Shown in pieces: positions 41,401-53,145 of a DNA stretch of 64,000 nt. Within the stretch, counting starts at the first letter, position 1. Each line of letters starts with the position of its first letter. The translations under genes were made by a program, and so were the position numbers. The notes under the pieces are model-generated. The model saw only the letters and a program-made list of their open reading frames with translations. It did no database searches and was not told the DNA's origin. The DNA is from Symsagittifera roscoffensis (Eukaryota > Xenacoelomorpha > Acoela > Convolutidae), in the NCBI RefSeq assembly GCF_963678635.1, contig NW_026971599.1:27722-91721 (forward strand). Reading direction: 5' to 3'.

Positions 41401-42690
41401 GCTTCAGCAGAAAATTTTAATTTTTCGTTATCTGATTCGCTGTAGTTTATTTCAAAGATTCAAAGCTTGGCTAGCTTGCTTAGAAAAACTGGATTTTTAC
41501 AAATATGACCTTCAAAAGTTATTGAAATTTTTATTGTTTATTGAATGGCTGCAATAAAAAAAACGCTTATTTCGCTTATAAGTTATTGAAACTTTTATTG
41601 TTTATTGAATGGCTGCAATAAAAAAACGCTTATAACGCTTATAAAAAAGTGAAAAATTTCATAACAAGAATAGCTTACGATAATTTGTCACTCGCTGATT
41701 GCTCTTTGAAACAATCTAACAGTTTTCCTTGCTTGAAGAGTTTGTATATAAAACTTAAACTTTTCACAAACTGATTAGCTCCAACAAACAAATTGAATTG
41801 TTTCAGTTTCATCGCTTGAATGGACTCAACAGAAAAATTGTTCGCCATCTAATTCGCTTTTTGAATTACCTCGAAACTTTTTAACAGATTCTTAGCTAAT
41901 TAGCTTGCTTTGAAAACTTTTAATTATTCGTGAACCGGCTCAATTTGAATTAATTTGAAACATTTCAAAGTTTCATACCATGGATAGATTTCTTGATTAA
42001 AATTTGATTTTTTGCGGATCGATTCGTTTTTTGAAATTATTTGAAATTGTTCAAATGTTTGTCGCTTGAATGGCTTCAAAAGGAAAATTGACTTTTCGCA
42101 TCCATTTTGCTTCGTTTCAGAGATTCATATCTGAAAAAGCTTGCTTAGAAAAATGAATTTTTTCAAAACCGATTTGGTCTATGAAATTAGAAAAATTGTT
42201 TAAAGTTTCGTCGGCTGAATAGCTGCAATGGAAAAAATTAATTTTTTTGCTATCTGATAACCTTCATGAAACAACTAAATATATTTAATTTTGTCTCTTG
42301 AATGGCTTCAATAGAAAAACATAAGAATCCGAATCTCTTAACGAAAAACTTAAAAAGTTTCATTGCTTGAAATGATTGAATATGAAAAAAATTCTCCGAC
42401 TAATGTGTTCCATGAAATAAATTGAAGTGTTCCAAAGTTTCATTGCTTGAATAGCTTACTAAAGAAAAACCTAACGTTTCGCCAACTGATTTGCTTCATG
42501 CAAACTTTTGAATTAAATCGAAGTTTTCTCACTTGAATAGTTATCTGAGAAAAACAATTTTTTGGGAACCGATTTGTTCTATGAAACTTAAAATTCTTTA
42601 AAATGATTCACGATATGGCTTAACTTGATAACTTGATCAGACTTTTTGCGAGTCAATTGATTATTGGAGGCGGGCTTACTAGAATGTTTT
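38460..42690. repeat. Degenerate satellite, period about 85 bp, roughly 49 units
   Basis: Successive units share a pattern like CTTGCTTAGAAAAACTT, CTTTTCGCGAAC, TGATTCAGTCTATGAAATAA, CTTGAAAT, TTTCAAAGTTT and CATAGCTTGAATAG. The GATTCAGTCT core recurs at 38523, 38608, 38693 and 38779, spacing 85, 85 and 86 bp. Units are strongly diverged, some with local duplications (for example the GAATGGCTGCAATAAAAAAA unit near 41550 and 41615). The end near 42660 matches the end of the small block at 6280-6665. Confidence 0.85.
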
Positions 42691-43506
42691 CAACTATATC
42701 TAATCTTTGTGCGCTGTAATTTTTACTCGCAGCTTCTGGGCCACGGTTGTGGTTTCAGACACGGTTCCGAGCGAACTTTGGCATTGACACGTGAGCCAGT
42801 TATAAAATAGAACGATCAAAAGATAGTGATAAACTTTTTCGTTAACTCAAAAAATTGGCTTTGAAAGTAAAAGCGTTTGTCTTTATCACCGCGACTGAAG
42901 GTACGAGGGGGACTTTTCTATAGGTTACACTTATGTGTAGTGCATAAAGCCTCAGCGTGTGCAAATTGCTCGTAACAGAAATAGTTCAGAAACACCGGTG
43001 ATCTCTTTGAACAAGTTCTTCATGATAAGGGGGTTCATGATAGAGTGCATGTCGTCATCTTTGAATGGATTGTACGGCTTTGTAAAATTTAAATTTCTTC
43101 AGTTTATACAGCTTTCAGCATCTGTATACAGCTTTCAGTATCCTTAGTTTGATTTAGGGACTATGGCCTACTTAGAGACCATTAGCCTACTTGTGGCGGA
43201 CTTGATCAGAAAACATGCTATGGTCTAGCTAATCGCACATTAAAAATACATATTTACTGGCTTATTTGCTATTTGCAACAGTTTGATATTTTTGAAGCAA
43301 AATTTTTTTTTTTAAATGACAAAAATTTTAAATTAAAATCAATCAAGTTATAGGTCCAAGTTAAGTGCTAGCTGTTTGTCATTCAATATTCGACGAGGAA
43401 TGAGTTTTCCAAAAAATTCCAAAAACAAAATTCTTGGATTATTTTTCAGAATTTTGACTGCGGCGCAGAAAGATGACATAGACAGGATCTTTTTAGTGAT
43501 TGGGAG
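42691..43506. other. No recognisable gene
   Basis: Contains a short duplication ACAGCTTTCAG(C/T)ATC at about 43109 and 43129. No coding domain seen. Confidence 0.35.
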
Positions 43507-43604
43507 AGCTCGGAAAATCAATTTGGTCGACCTACAAAAAACTAACAAAATTTTCAATTTTTTTTGAAGATCCACCTCTTCGAGAGAGTCTTAGATCCGC
43601 CCCT
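43507..43604 (+). repeat. Dispersed repeat terminus, copy B
   Basis: Reads GCTCGGAAAATCAATTTGGT, CGACCT, an insertion of A/T-rich sequence, then CTTCGAGAGAGTCTTAG and ATCCGCCCCTGG, matching copy A. Confidence 0.7.
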
Positions 43605-43764
43605 GGTTTCGACCAAACTATGTGTTGTCTATTTATAGACTATATATTGCGACTAATGTTTCGTCTATGCAGCGACTACTTTTTCAACCCTGTCGCAATT
43701 AAATTTTTGGAACCATCGATGTTCGGGATCAAAAAGTGAGAAAGTAACAAGGCATGAAATTGAA

Positions 43765-43855
43765 ACCAGTTGGCCAGGCGGTCTAAGATAATTGGTAATC
43801 AGTAATATTACACCGGTTCTGCGTAAGTTCGAGACCCAACCTACCCATGTTATAG
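43765..43855 (+). repeat. tRNA-derived SINE-like head
   Basis: An A-box-like TGGCCAGGCGGTCTAAG (43771-43787) and a B-box GTTCGAGACCC (43827-43837) lie at tRNA spacing, with CCAACC after the B box as for an acceptor arm. The folding is imperfect and there is no clean cloverleaf, so it is more like a SINE head or tRNA pseudogene of Leu/Ser type than a working tRNA. Confidence 0.5.
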
Positions 43856-43859
43856 CATA

Positions 43860-44734
43860 CTGAAAGAGAGGTGATACTCTTTTTAAACCATTTTCTTCTC
43901 TAACTCAGTTCAGACATGCGAAAGTATGATCTCTAAGAAAGCAATATGTCTCTAGGTCAAATACCAGCGTTTTGAAAGCTTACTGTGAATTTTAAATTTT
44001 GGTCGAGTTGGTCGAGATCGCCGAGTTAAGCAAAATGGGCGCTTGGCCAACAAAACCAGTTACCAGCCAGCCGAATTGGGCGAAAGTGGACGTGCGGCCG
44101 AATACCCAGATGGCCGAGTGTTCAACTGACCGAAATTCGATGTGTGCATTTGGCATATGAGCTTTTAAGGTAACAGACGAGACCTTTTCAGTTATCTTGA
44201 GTTTTAGGCGACTCAGAATTGAGTTTTGTCTCGACACCCGAAAGTATTGGATTTTTTCCCTGTGACCGCCCCAATCATCAAAACTTGTAAGACAAAAAAA
44301 ATTGATGCTTCAAAATTGATAATGTTTTTCTGTTTTGTTTTCCGATTCAAAGCAAGATTCTGATACTGAAAATTTTTAACTGGTCTGGTTGAACCAGTAG
44401 TAAGTACTTTTCTAGAAACTCCAAGTTTTTGGATCAGTTTGATTAAACTGAAATACGTGCAATTGGTGCTAAGACAAAATGTACTAGACTTTTTCTTGTT
44501 ACCAAAAGTTTGGATAAAAAATTCAGGGATTGAAAACGCTTGTGATCGGAACATAAACAGCTGGTACTAGACTAACTCTGAACCGGTATATGATTCCAAC
44601 CCGCTGAAAAAAAACTTTTTCTTGCAAAATTTATAAAAGTAGCCCAAAAACTCAGCAAAAGTTGTAGTCGATGTCAAAGATAAATTAAATGGTCTGATAG
44701 TGTAATATCAGACAAATAAAGATGATATTTTTCA
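43860..44734. other. No recognisable gene
   Basis: Contains a patch at about 44000-44140 with recurrent GGCCGA(A/G)T and TGGTCGAG words, otherwise unremarkable. Confidence 0.3.
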
Positions 44735-44963
44735 GCTCCAGGTTTTTTCCGTGCGCGTTGTTTGAATTCAACCGACTTGCCTGATTCCTCAGTAGTCTTG
44801 GTAAATAAAAAAAAACCAACCCAAGTCGCTTGTAAGTTTGGCGATTGCGTGGTTTTGCTGTTATGTTGAGTAGTTTGGTTTCTTGAATTTAGCTGAGTGT
44901 ATTAAGTTGAAATTTTTCAGCCTCAGGTTTTTTCCGTGTTCTTTGTTGGAATTCAACCGACCT
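44735..44963. repeat. Direct duplication of about 45 bp, 183 bp apart
   Basis: TTTTTCAGC(T/C)(C)CAGGTTTTTTCC followed by GTG and, after a short divergent gap, GAATTCAACCGAC occurs at about 44735-44780 and 44918-44963. Confidence 0.7.
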
Positions 44964-46794
44964 AACTTTTCCCAACCCCATTGGTAAGACATCTCGAGTA
45001 AATGAGCGTATAGTGTTCATACTAGGCGCTAGCTCATTTTATCACGCGCATCGCATGCTTCTCGAAAGGTCCCAAAAGCCCGTGAAAGAGACCTGTTTCA
45101 CGAAACCCAATTGAGATTTGAACTTCAACGCTAAGTACTCGCAGGAGACTATTGAGTTCTAACTGCATCACTTCCCATCGTCACGAACCGACCTTGTCAT
45201 TTGGCAAGTTTCCATTAAAAAATCTGCATGTAAGCATAGCAGTACCAATAACTGTACATTAAAACCTGAGCAACTGACAAATTTGTTTTTACGGTACAAG
45301 AAGTATACCTGCGCAATCGCTTACTGCAAACGGAGCGGTACTGAGAATTTGAAGAAGCAATTAATTGGAACAAGTACTCTCTTACTTAATGTGGTCAAGC
45401 ATTTCATTTCTAAGCGTTAGGCTATGTACTCATAGAAAGGTACAAGGAGCTTCACCAGCCCCTTCGTCTTGAGTTAAAAACTCTCCGCTTGTTGAGGCGT
45501 TACAGTGCTAGCATCAGCGCCCTCAGAACCCGCGAGAAGAGGAAGTATTTATCCCATGATATTCATAAAGCCCTACAAAATAAGTTTAGGGCAGAGGTTT
45601 TCGGTAGTCAAGTTATTATCCCTGACAGCTAACCTCTCTGTGATGATATTCCTTGTAATTTGATAAAGTAAACTAGATTTCAAGTCTTTAGCGCATGTTT
45701 CAAAAACCGAGGAACATATCAGGCATAATTCATTGATAGCTTATATCCTAAATGTCTCTAGTCTAGGTGGTTTGGAATTTGTCTCATCTTTCGTCAACGA
45801 GACATCATTCCGTTTGTACACTGATCAACATTCTCGAGCTTGCTAGTCGGTTTCTCGGCTTCCTTGAACGCAAAAACTTTTCCTTAACAGTTAATTTTGA
45901 GTAAAAATTATTGTAAATAGGTGGATTTTGAGCGTCGTAGTTGTTGAGTTGATTGCTCATGTAATTATGAAAAGTTGTTCTTTTAAGCTTTGTTTGTAAA
46001 TAATAAAGCCTCGAGAAAAATTATTCGGTAAAAGCATGGAAGAAAAGATACAAAAACATAGTTTAAAATTTTGAGTTTAAAAACAAAAAATTAACATTTT
46101 AAATGTCTGGCTTTGGTACTAGAGTACCTTGAAAAGGAAAGCTGCCTGACAAAAGTCAGGACAGCTAATTTAAATTTAAAATTTTTTTTACTGGAACGGG
46201 CATTTGAAAACATGAGACAGGCAGCTGAAAACATGAGACACTGAAAACATGAGACTCCACAACAAATGAATTTCTAAAATGTTCTGCTTTAAAATTTTAT
46301 ATAAAACAGGCATTTGAAAAAAAAAAATATTTTAATTGGCTGGGAAGAAACACATACTCTAACAAGATCTTTGTCTTCACAAACTAACGGAGACTATTAA
46401 AAAAAATTACAGGAGGCTGAAATCTATAAAATGGGTAGAGAAAACACAGAGGCAACTAAGACAGTAGTAAAGACCCACAAAGGTCTAAATCTTCGCTTCA
46501 AACTGGAGTATGGCGTCTGAAAGGTCGAATGAAGCATCTAAGAAACTGAACACAAAAGAACACATGATTAACGCTCGTGTTCCAGTCGGTATACATCCTC
46601 ATTGGAATCTAAGACCTCTAGTGAGATAAAACGAAAACTCACCTTGAATAAGTTGGGGCAAGAAGAACTTGCCAGGCCGGCTAGAGTAGCTTTCAAAATC
46701 ACAAATTAGACGGCAAACAACTGAATTAAAATTAGAGGCGAGGCATTAGCTGAGGATTATAGGAGAAAGCTAAAAAAAATTCGCGTTTAAACGG
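44964..46794 (+). other. Possible leader region of the BEL/Pao remnant
   Basis: No recognised gene. One open stretch at about 45438-45632 reads as basic, helical residues (R-Y-K-E-L-H-Q-P-L-R, later K-A-L-Q-N-K-F-R-A-E-V-F), unassigned. A repeat of GAAAACATGAGAC occurs three times near 46205-46260. I could not find the LTRs. Confidence 0.3.
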
Positions 46795-47214
46795 TTGCGA
46801 ATAGAAAATGACCTATCAGCCGTAAGTGAAAAACTAGACAGGACGAGTTTTACAAAATTCAGACTTCAACTTGTTGTTGAAAGGGAAGATGATCGCACTA
46901 GCTCCTGGCTTGAATCTATCAAAGATCAAACGTCTGCTGACTCAGCTGCCCAACCGAAAAAAAAAGACAAACCTGAAAATGAAGAACTTTTCTTAAAGGG
47001 TTTGCCGTCAATTCCTGAGTTTCTTAGGAAGTCCAATCATGGTTTCACTGCTGGGAAGGGAGCATCTGGTGATGCCGATTTGCTTGATAGTGATCATTTA
47101 GCCTTCCAACAATATCAACCGAAATCAAATTTTTGTTTATATATATGAAGCATCCGTTACCTTTTCACTTCAAATGTTGGTAACGACCGTGGTGGATGTG
47201 TCGCTTCTTCAGCA

Positions 47215-47510
47215 ATCTGTGGAGACGGCCCAGACCAAGTCACATACGGCGCGATTTCCAGACTATGAGGGAGACTATGCAACTTTCCAGGATGAGGCGC
47301 AGATGGCGCGACCAAGAATCAATTCCTCGCTTCTTATTCGGCAAGGCGGAAACGGCGTGACTTTTCGGTTCAAGGCGGAGAGGGCGCGACTTTCCAGACC
47401 ATCGTGGAGACGGCGCGACCAAGAATCAATTCTTCGCGACCAAAGCGGACACGACGCTATTTTCTAGGCCAAGGCAGAGACATCGCGACTTTTCAGACCA
47501 AGGCTGCTTA
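47215..47510. repeat. 29-bp GC-rich minisatellite inside the BEL/Pao gag
   Basis: Units such as AAGGCGGAGAGGGCGCGACT plus TTCCAGACC follow one another at 29-bp spacing, about nine degenerate copies. GC content is much higher than in the surroundings. An AAGAATCAATTC insert occurs in two of the units. Confidence 0.75.
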
Positions 47511-47890
47511 CCAAGTCTTTTCTAATCCCCAATTTTGTGATCTCTACCCCTCTTGCTAGTTTGTCGAAAAAAAATCCGAGAGAGAAACCGATTTCAGCTT
47601 GTAAACAAGCTGCACGGATAACCCTAAAAGCGCGACTTTTTTCAAACCAAGCTCTAGGCAAGCGTCCACAAAATTTGAAAGAAGCTCGGTGAATGCATAC
47701 GTTTCAGGCAGCGTCTCAGTGTTTTGAATTTCATTAATTGGTTAAAGGATAAAACGGAGGGTCATGAAAGGTTGCACGCTTTTGATTCTAGAGGTAAGAC
47801 GAAAAAAGGTTTGGTTGGAAACAAAAAATATTGTTTGCATCAAACGCTAAGAGCATCAGCGAATAAGAATGCAAGCGTAACTATCCGCCG

Positions 47891-48100
47891 TGCATGCTGT
47901 GTAGAGGAAAGCATGCTTTTTGGTACTGCGCTGCGTTCAAGGAAAAAAAAACGCCACACAGTCAGCGAAATTTGTAGCTGAAGAAAAAGATTGCTTCGGT
48001 TTTCTCAATTGGAACTTAGCTTCAGTAATTGCACGTAGGCAAAAAAATTGTCACAACAGGACTGTGAGAGCACGCACAACGTCCTTGTTCACGTTGCTGA
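47891..48100 (+). pseudogene. Zinc-knuckle region of the BEL/Pao Gag-Pol
   Basis: 47891-47929 reads C-M-L-C-R-G-K-H-A-F-W-Y-C, a CX2CX3HX4C knuckle of the type found in Pao elements. About 130 bp later a second Cys/His stretch (Q-D-C-E-S-T-H-N-V-L-V-H) matches the end of the tandem knuckle block. Frames shift between the two. Confidence 0.7.
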
Positions 48101-48999
48101 TAGAACTTTTCAACGAAAGAAAAAACTAAGTAAGCCCCATGAGTCCAAATCGAAAGATAGTAATAACTTTCTCGCTCATGCCCCTGTAGGAGGGGAAAAT
48201 CACAAAGAATTTTCGAAAGGACTAATTCCAGTTGAAACCGTTAGCGTACCTGCGGGTGGTAGCAGTTTCCAGGTGTCGGTTGTTTGAGACAGAGCATCTA
48301 CACATCTCTCGCTAGCCGCTTTTATTTGGTTGATGAGCCAGTCCGCTTATCCATTAGGGGTTTCAATTTCAATAATGTCACCAAAATTCAGCGAGTCATA
48401 TTCAAGGTTTTGTCTGAACCGATTAAGGCCGATTTAAATTTCACTATGGAGGCTAATGTGAAAGACGACATTCCTATTTGTTGAGAATGTATGAATACAC
48501 CTGAGTTGCAGGATAAATATCCTCAATTAGCTCCCCTAAAGCCCTTAAATTGAAACTATGAAGATGTAGAAGTTTTTGTTGGAGCGGATTACTACCACTC
48601 CGTTCTTCCGACTGAGTTCCTCTTAGGAGAAGACTCTAATTCACCATATTCCATCCAATTCCGATTGGTTGAGTTTTTAGTGGTCCGTTACCGTCGTCCG
48701 TCCAACGAGTTATATTTTTGTGCTGCAAGTGAATTGTTGAAAACTTTTCTTTAACTGATCAAATGAAGTCTTGGTAAGAAATAGATTTTCATGAAACATT
48801 TCAACAAGCCAAAACCCCTCTGCCGCAGATAAACGCACTCTATTCATCCTCAAGTCGTCAGGACCATTCCACGATGGTGAAAGATACTATGCTTTGGGCT
48901 GATAACGCTGACTGTCTACCTTATTACTACTCATCGCGTGCTCAATTTAAAATTTGGAGCAAAGTTTAGGTAAAAACGCTAATACAATAAAATAGGACA

Positions 49000-49980
49000 T
49001 CAAGAAAAGTCATGCAGTTTTCGTCGAGCAGCAAGATTCATGTGCGCAGAGCGATCGCGAGTGGTATCTTTCGTACCGCCAAATTTCAAATCAGAATAAG
49101 CCGGGTAAAGTGCGCCAAGTCCTTAACGGGGCTGCTTCCTTGCATATCCTTAAATCAACCCCTATTGGTGGGTCCAGACTTATTCAAAAAACCTGATATT
49201 CGTACTATTGCGTTTCCGACAGCAGAAACGCGCCGCCTCTGCGGATATAGAGTGTAGGTTTTTGAAAGTAGGTTTTTGGAGTAAGATCAATCTTTGCTTC
49301 GTGTTTTGTGGCCGTAGGATCCTACATGGTATCTGGTAGTCCATCAGTAGACTCGCCATATATTCGGCGCCCTTGGATTGCCCATATGCGCAAAACTTGC
49401 TCTGCAAAAAACGGCAAATGATAACATATCAGCATATATTGAAGCAGAATCAATGGTTACCGATAAGTTGGAAATGGACGATTACTTGCGTTTGTCCGGA
49501 AACATCGACCAACCTTTATAATTAGTCGTGTTTTGGTCAAACTGCTTAAATTAGGCGGCTTTGTTTTGACTGTATTCGTTAGTAATGTTGAAGAAATACT
49601 ATTAGCGATGAAGCCCAAAGTCAATGAGAAACCTTCACCCGCTAAGGAAATATGTAATTTTGAACAATCGTCGCACATATATTATCTTGAATGGTATCAT
49701 GTATAGGACCCATTGGTTGTGAGTCGTTGTGTAAACCGCCCTCTCGATAAAGCGATAACTCAACGAACCATTTTGAGATTTGAGTCTTCGGTGTTGACCC
49801 TGATGGGTTTGTAGCCCCGTTCATCGTTTGGCTCGTCTTTTACTTTAAGACGAAACAAAATTAGAAGATATCAAGGACTAGAAGATATCAGGAAAATTTT
49901 CTGGGGTGGCATTCCAGCCTCCCTGTGTTGGTCAACTGACAATTTCCATGTTCTGTAATAGCTCCCAGGATGTTTTCTGC
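49000..49980 (+). pseudogene. Reverse transcriptase of the BEL/Pao remnant
   Basis: Across three frames: E-W-Y-L, N-Q-N-K-P-G-K-V-R-Q-V-L-N-G-A-A-S, P-L-L-V-G-P-D-L, a D-Q-S-L-L-R-V-L-W segment, R-H-I-F-G-A and L-P-I-C-A, L-E-M-D-D-Y-L (catalytic box), L-L-K-L-G-G-F and L-E-W-Y-H-V. These are diagnostic BEL/Pao RT landmarks in correct order. At least three frameshifts and several stops interrupt them. Confidence 0.75.
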
Positions 49981-50030
49981 GCCGTTGGCATTTTGGACGT
50001 TGATTTAGCATCGTCGCAACCGCGAAAATT

Positions 50031-50719
50031 GAGGAATTAGTTAATTAAACGCGGATCTCGACCCGGGATCAGAATCATGCATTGGCAAAGTTTAGTTTTA
50101 TTGGACAATCAAGTCGATTAACGAACTGTTGTGATACGATACTTGCTTGTTATAATTTGAAGACTAAATTATAGCTACTTTTTTCTACTCTAAATTTCTC
50201 AATTGGCCTAAGTTTTGATTATATTATTGAATTGGAAAAAAATTTCGGAACTTGTACTTTTATCTACTTATAATCAACCTACGTTGGCTCCATGCAAGCT
50301 CTTAAATCGTGAATTCTGAGTAACTTGTAAGATAGATCAAGGATCTTGTAAATGCTAACCAAAAGCTCTGTGAAACATTGAAACCCGATCAGAAAGAAAT
50401 CCAAGCACCTCAGATCTTCAACTAAACAGAAAGACAGAAGGCAGAATCCATTGAGGACAATTGATGTCAGTTCTATCAAGATCTAAACAGAAAACAAGGA
50501 TAGCCCGTGGCTGGGCAAGTAGAACAGAAAGTTCGGACCACAAAAAAATTCTATGCATCATTGGAACTAGCGTATATCATATGTAAAAGCTTCCTATTGA
50601 ATTCGTCTCCCATTCATTTTTAAATTTTTAGAACCCAAATTTAGTTTTTAGTCAGTGATATAAGCAATCTGATAAAATCCTGATTATTTTTCAATTTAAG
50701 TCTCTTCACAACTCGAATT
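50031..50719. other. No recognisable gene
   Basis: AT-rich sequence after the BEL/Pao remnant. No domain or repeat recognised. Confidence 0.35.
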
Positions 50720-51450
50720 ACGAGACCAAACTGTGCATTTTGTGAATTGTGAGCGGATTCTGCAACAGACAAAAATCAGATTTGTCGCGGCGTCCGCAAC
50801 ATTGCTAATTTTCTTGGATCTTCTCTACTCTTTTGTATTCCACGGACAAATAGTTAAAAAACTGTATTGCTCAAAATCGCTCCAAAAACAGGCAACTTTG
50901 CGGAATCCGCAACAAAATTTGTGTGGAATCCGGAACCAGTTTGTGGAATCCATGAACAAATAAAATGTATGTGTTCAGTAAACTTAAGCTGTCAACTGTA
51001 AATTTAATCCGCAAATTGTGGATTCCACTCACAATTGGCGGATTCCACTTACATTTGCGGAATCCACTTAAACTTGTGGAATCCGGAACAGCTACTCAAA
51101 TCAGCTCCTTGCGGAATCCGCAACAAAATCAATTGGACGACAAAAATTACGTTACAGCTATTTGCACGCGGAATCTACTGAACATTTTTGTGTGGAATCC
51201 AGGGAAGTTTTGTACGTGAAATCCATGTAAAATCCATTGAACATGTTTAACGACTTTTATTTGAAATCCAGGAAAATACAGACACAAAATTGTGCCCCTA
51301 TCCAGTGAGACCAATAACATTAAGAGGCTAAACTGTGCATTTTGTGAAGAATTGTAAGCGGATTCCACAACAAGGACAATACTTTTTTTTTCTTTGATCG
51401 TTTGGACGAAATTTCAACAAGTTTAAATACTTGTCTCTGGAATCCAGGAA
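50720..51450. repeat. GGAATCC/GGATTCC-rich irregular repeat array
   Basis: About twenty GGAATCC or GGATTCC words occur within 730 bp, many in a context like TGCGGAATCCGCAACAAAAT or TGTGGATTCCACTC, i.e. short local palindromes at irregular 20-40 bp spacing. A longer pair (AACTGTGCATTTTGTGAA plus AGCGGATTC) recurs at about 50730 and 51332, and another (AATCCAGGAAAATACAGACA) at about 51266 and 51440. Confidence 0.7.
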
Positions 51451-52329
51451 AATACAGACACAAAATTGTCCGCCTATTCAGTTTGGCCTCGAAATGCGAT
51501 GGCTGAATGGTATCGGCAGTGATTAATATATATCAAAAGCTATAACTAGCTAATTAGCCAAAAACAATTGGCTAGTATCCCGAACCTGGAATAAAATGTT
51601 TCGACATTCGTAGTGCATTTGTTATAAGATTGAAAACAGTCGAGTGGCAATTTTGGGTTGCGCATAAAATCACAAGTTAGTAAGTTTTGGTCGGAAACAG
51701 CAAAATATTTGTCCAGAGTTTGGGTCGAAACATAAAAACATACATAAAACGTCATTTAATATCGTCATTTAATATGTTTCAGCATAAAAAATTGGTGATA
51801 ACGGTTTATTAGATTGATTTTATGACAATTATGTTTTATTATAGTTACCAGTAGTAAATATTTAAAGATTAAAAGTCGATTATGATCATGACTTTCCGAA
51901 AGATTATCTCTTATAACAATAGATTGATTATAGTTAACTGATTCTAAATCCTGCATAAAACTTCATGAAATATATTACTATCGATTATAGTCTCTGATTT
52001 TGCCAAAAATCTATACCATACAATGCTCAACCAAAACTGTACCAAAACAAAATATCAAAACATCTTTAAAAAAAGAGATTTCTTGTTACCTTTCGGATCA
52101 TCTGAGGGCATCATATAACCACAAAACAAACGTTTCATGGATATCTTTTCATATTAGTTGAAATTTTGCCGTATTTTATAAATTTAATTTACTTAATTTA
52201 ATCAATAAAATAAAACAAGGTGATGCATTTTTGCGGAGAAAATCAAAACATTAAGAATCATGATTGAGAGTTACAAAAAGATGAAGCAAAATGAGGAAAT
52301 GTTGAGGTCGCTTTAGCATAACAAATTTG
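51451..52329. other. No gene; patch of GATTAT motifs
   Basis: From about 51780 to 51990 the sequence is rich in TCGATTAT, TGATTATA and related words, shared with 54660-54880 and 57280-57500. No coding domain. Confidence 0.35.
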
Positions 52330-52480
52330 CTAGTATATCAGAGCGAAAGCTCTGAATGATCCGATTGCTCCTTATTTGGAATCAAATAGTTTTTGATTAA
52401 GTAAAAAATTAAAAAGCATGACTTTTTGACAATATCAACCATCAACTGTAAAAATTTGAGTCACGCCAAACTAATACGAT
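52330..52480. repeat. Diverged relative of the start of the 3.17 kb duplicated unit
   Basis: ATATCAGAGCGAAAGCTCTGA followed some 130 bp later by AAACTAATAC parallels ATATCAGGGCGTAGCCCTGA and AAACTAATAC in the 3.17 kb units. The central palindrome is kept although individual bases differ on both arms. Confidence 0.4.
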
Positions 52481-52852
52481 CGATTAGCTTGCCTCTATCT
52501 CTCTAGGATGATTTTGTATTGCGGTATTATTCGCAACTGATAAGTAATTTGATGTACGCTTTCAGTATCGTAAACAGTGCACAGAGCGTATAAGTTAGTC
52601 CAGAGCATAGCCAAACTCGCAATTTTCAAACCCCATAAAGTCGGAGGTGAATATCTTTTCAATGGGGCATCAAAAATTTTTGTTAAAATCGCAGAATTTT
52701 GACTAAATAAAAACCACTCCAATCATAAGTTTTCAAAAAAATTTTCGAAAGTCGCAAAAATAAGGATACTTTTATATCATTAGTATACATCAACGCATAC
52801 TCGAGCCGCAGATGTTAGACCAAGCAATTCAACGAACTTTATAACTACTTAC

Positions 52853-52981
52853 GTTGAAAGCAAATACTATGAGGCGCATGATGAGCTGTTTCTGTATCGT
52901 CTGGTGTATTTCATCAATTAATCCGTACATGTCACTTCGATACAAATAAGTCTCATAGGAGTAGTATCCATCAGAGACAGT
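52853..52981 (-). CDS. Candidate 129-bp exon of an unknown gene
   Basis: On the minus strand a frame of exactly 43 codons (Y-Y-S-Y-E-T-Y-L-Y-R-S-D-M-Y-G-L-I-D-E-I, then a helix) ends at AAC|GTAAGT, a consensus donor, and begins after TCTAAAAG, a weak acceptor. The composition looks coding. The neighbouring minus-strand frame at 52495-52722 does not join in phase. Family unknown. Confidence 0.3.
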
Positions 52982-53145
52982 CTTTTAGACTCTTTCACCA
53001 TTCCCCTGACTCATAATTAAAATGGATTATTTTTGACAAGTTTATCTATGAACACAAGATACTCTTGCAATTTACCAGTTATATCCTGCATGTCAAAATG
53101 CATAATCATCTTAAAGCTTGAGCATCACCCGAGTCGAGATTTTTC

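Larger units (their letters stand above)
46795..50030 (+). mobile_element. Decayed BEL/Pao LTR retrotransposon
   Basis: Broken + strand frames give, in BEL/Pao order: a charged Gag segment (46795-47148), a zinc-knuckle region (47891-48100), a protease/linker stretch with F-V-G-A-D-Y-Y (about 48570-48700), an RT with W-Y-L, N-K-P-G-K-V-R, V-L-N-G-A-A (about 49058-49150), L-L-V-G-P-D-L (49164-) and M-D-D-Y-L (about 49473-49487), then L-E-W-Y-H-V and later conserved positions. Many frameshifts and stops make it dead. A 29-bp minisatellite interrupts the Gag part. Confidence 0.75.

Noticed and set aside
43765..43855. Functional tRNA gene
   Set aside because: A and B boxes are present, but acceptor and anticodon stems do not pair cleanly.
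52495..52722. Second exon joined to the candidate exon at 52853-52981
   Set aside because: An acceptor at about 52655 exists, but the phase does not match the phase-0 donor at 52853 and the product is not recognisable.
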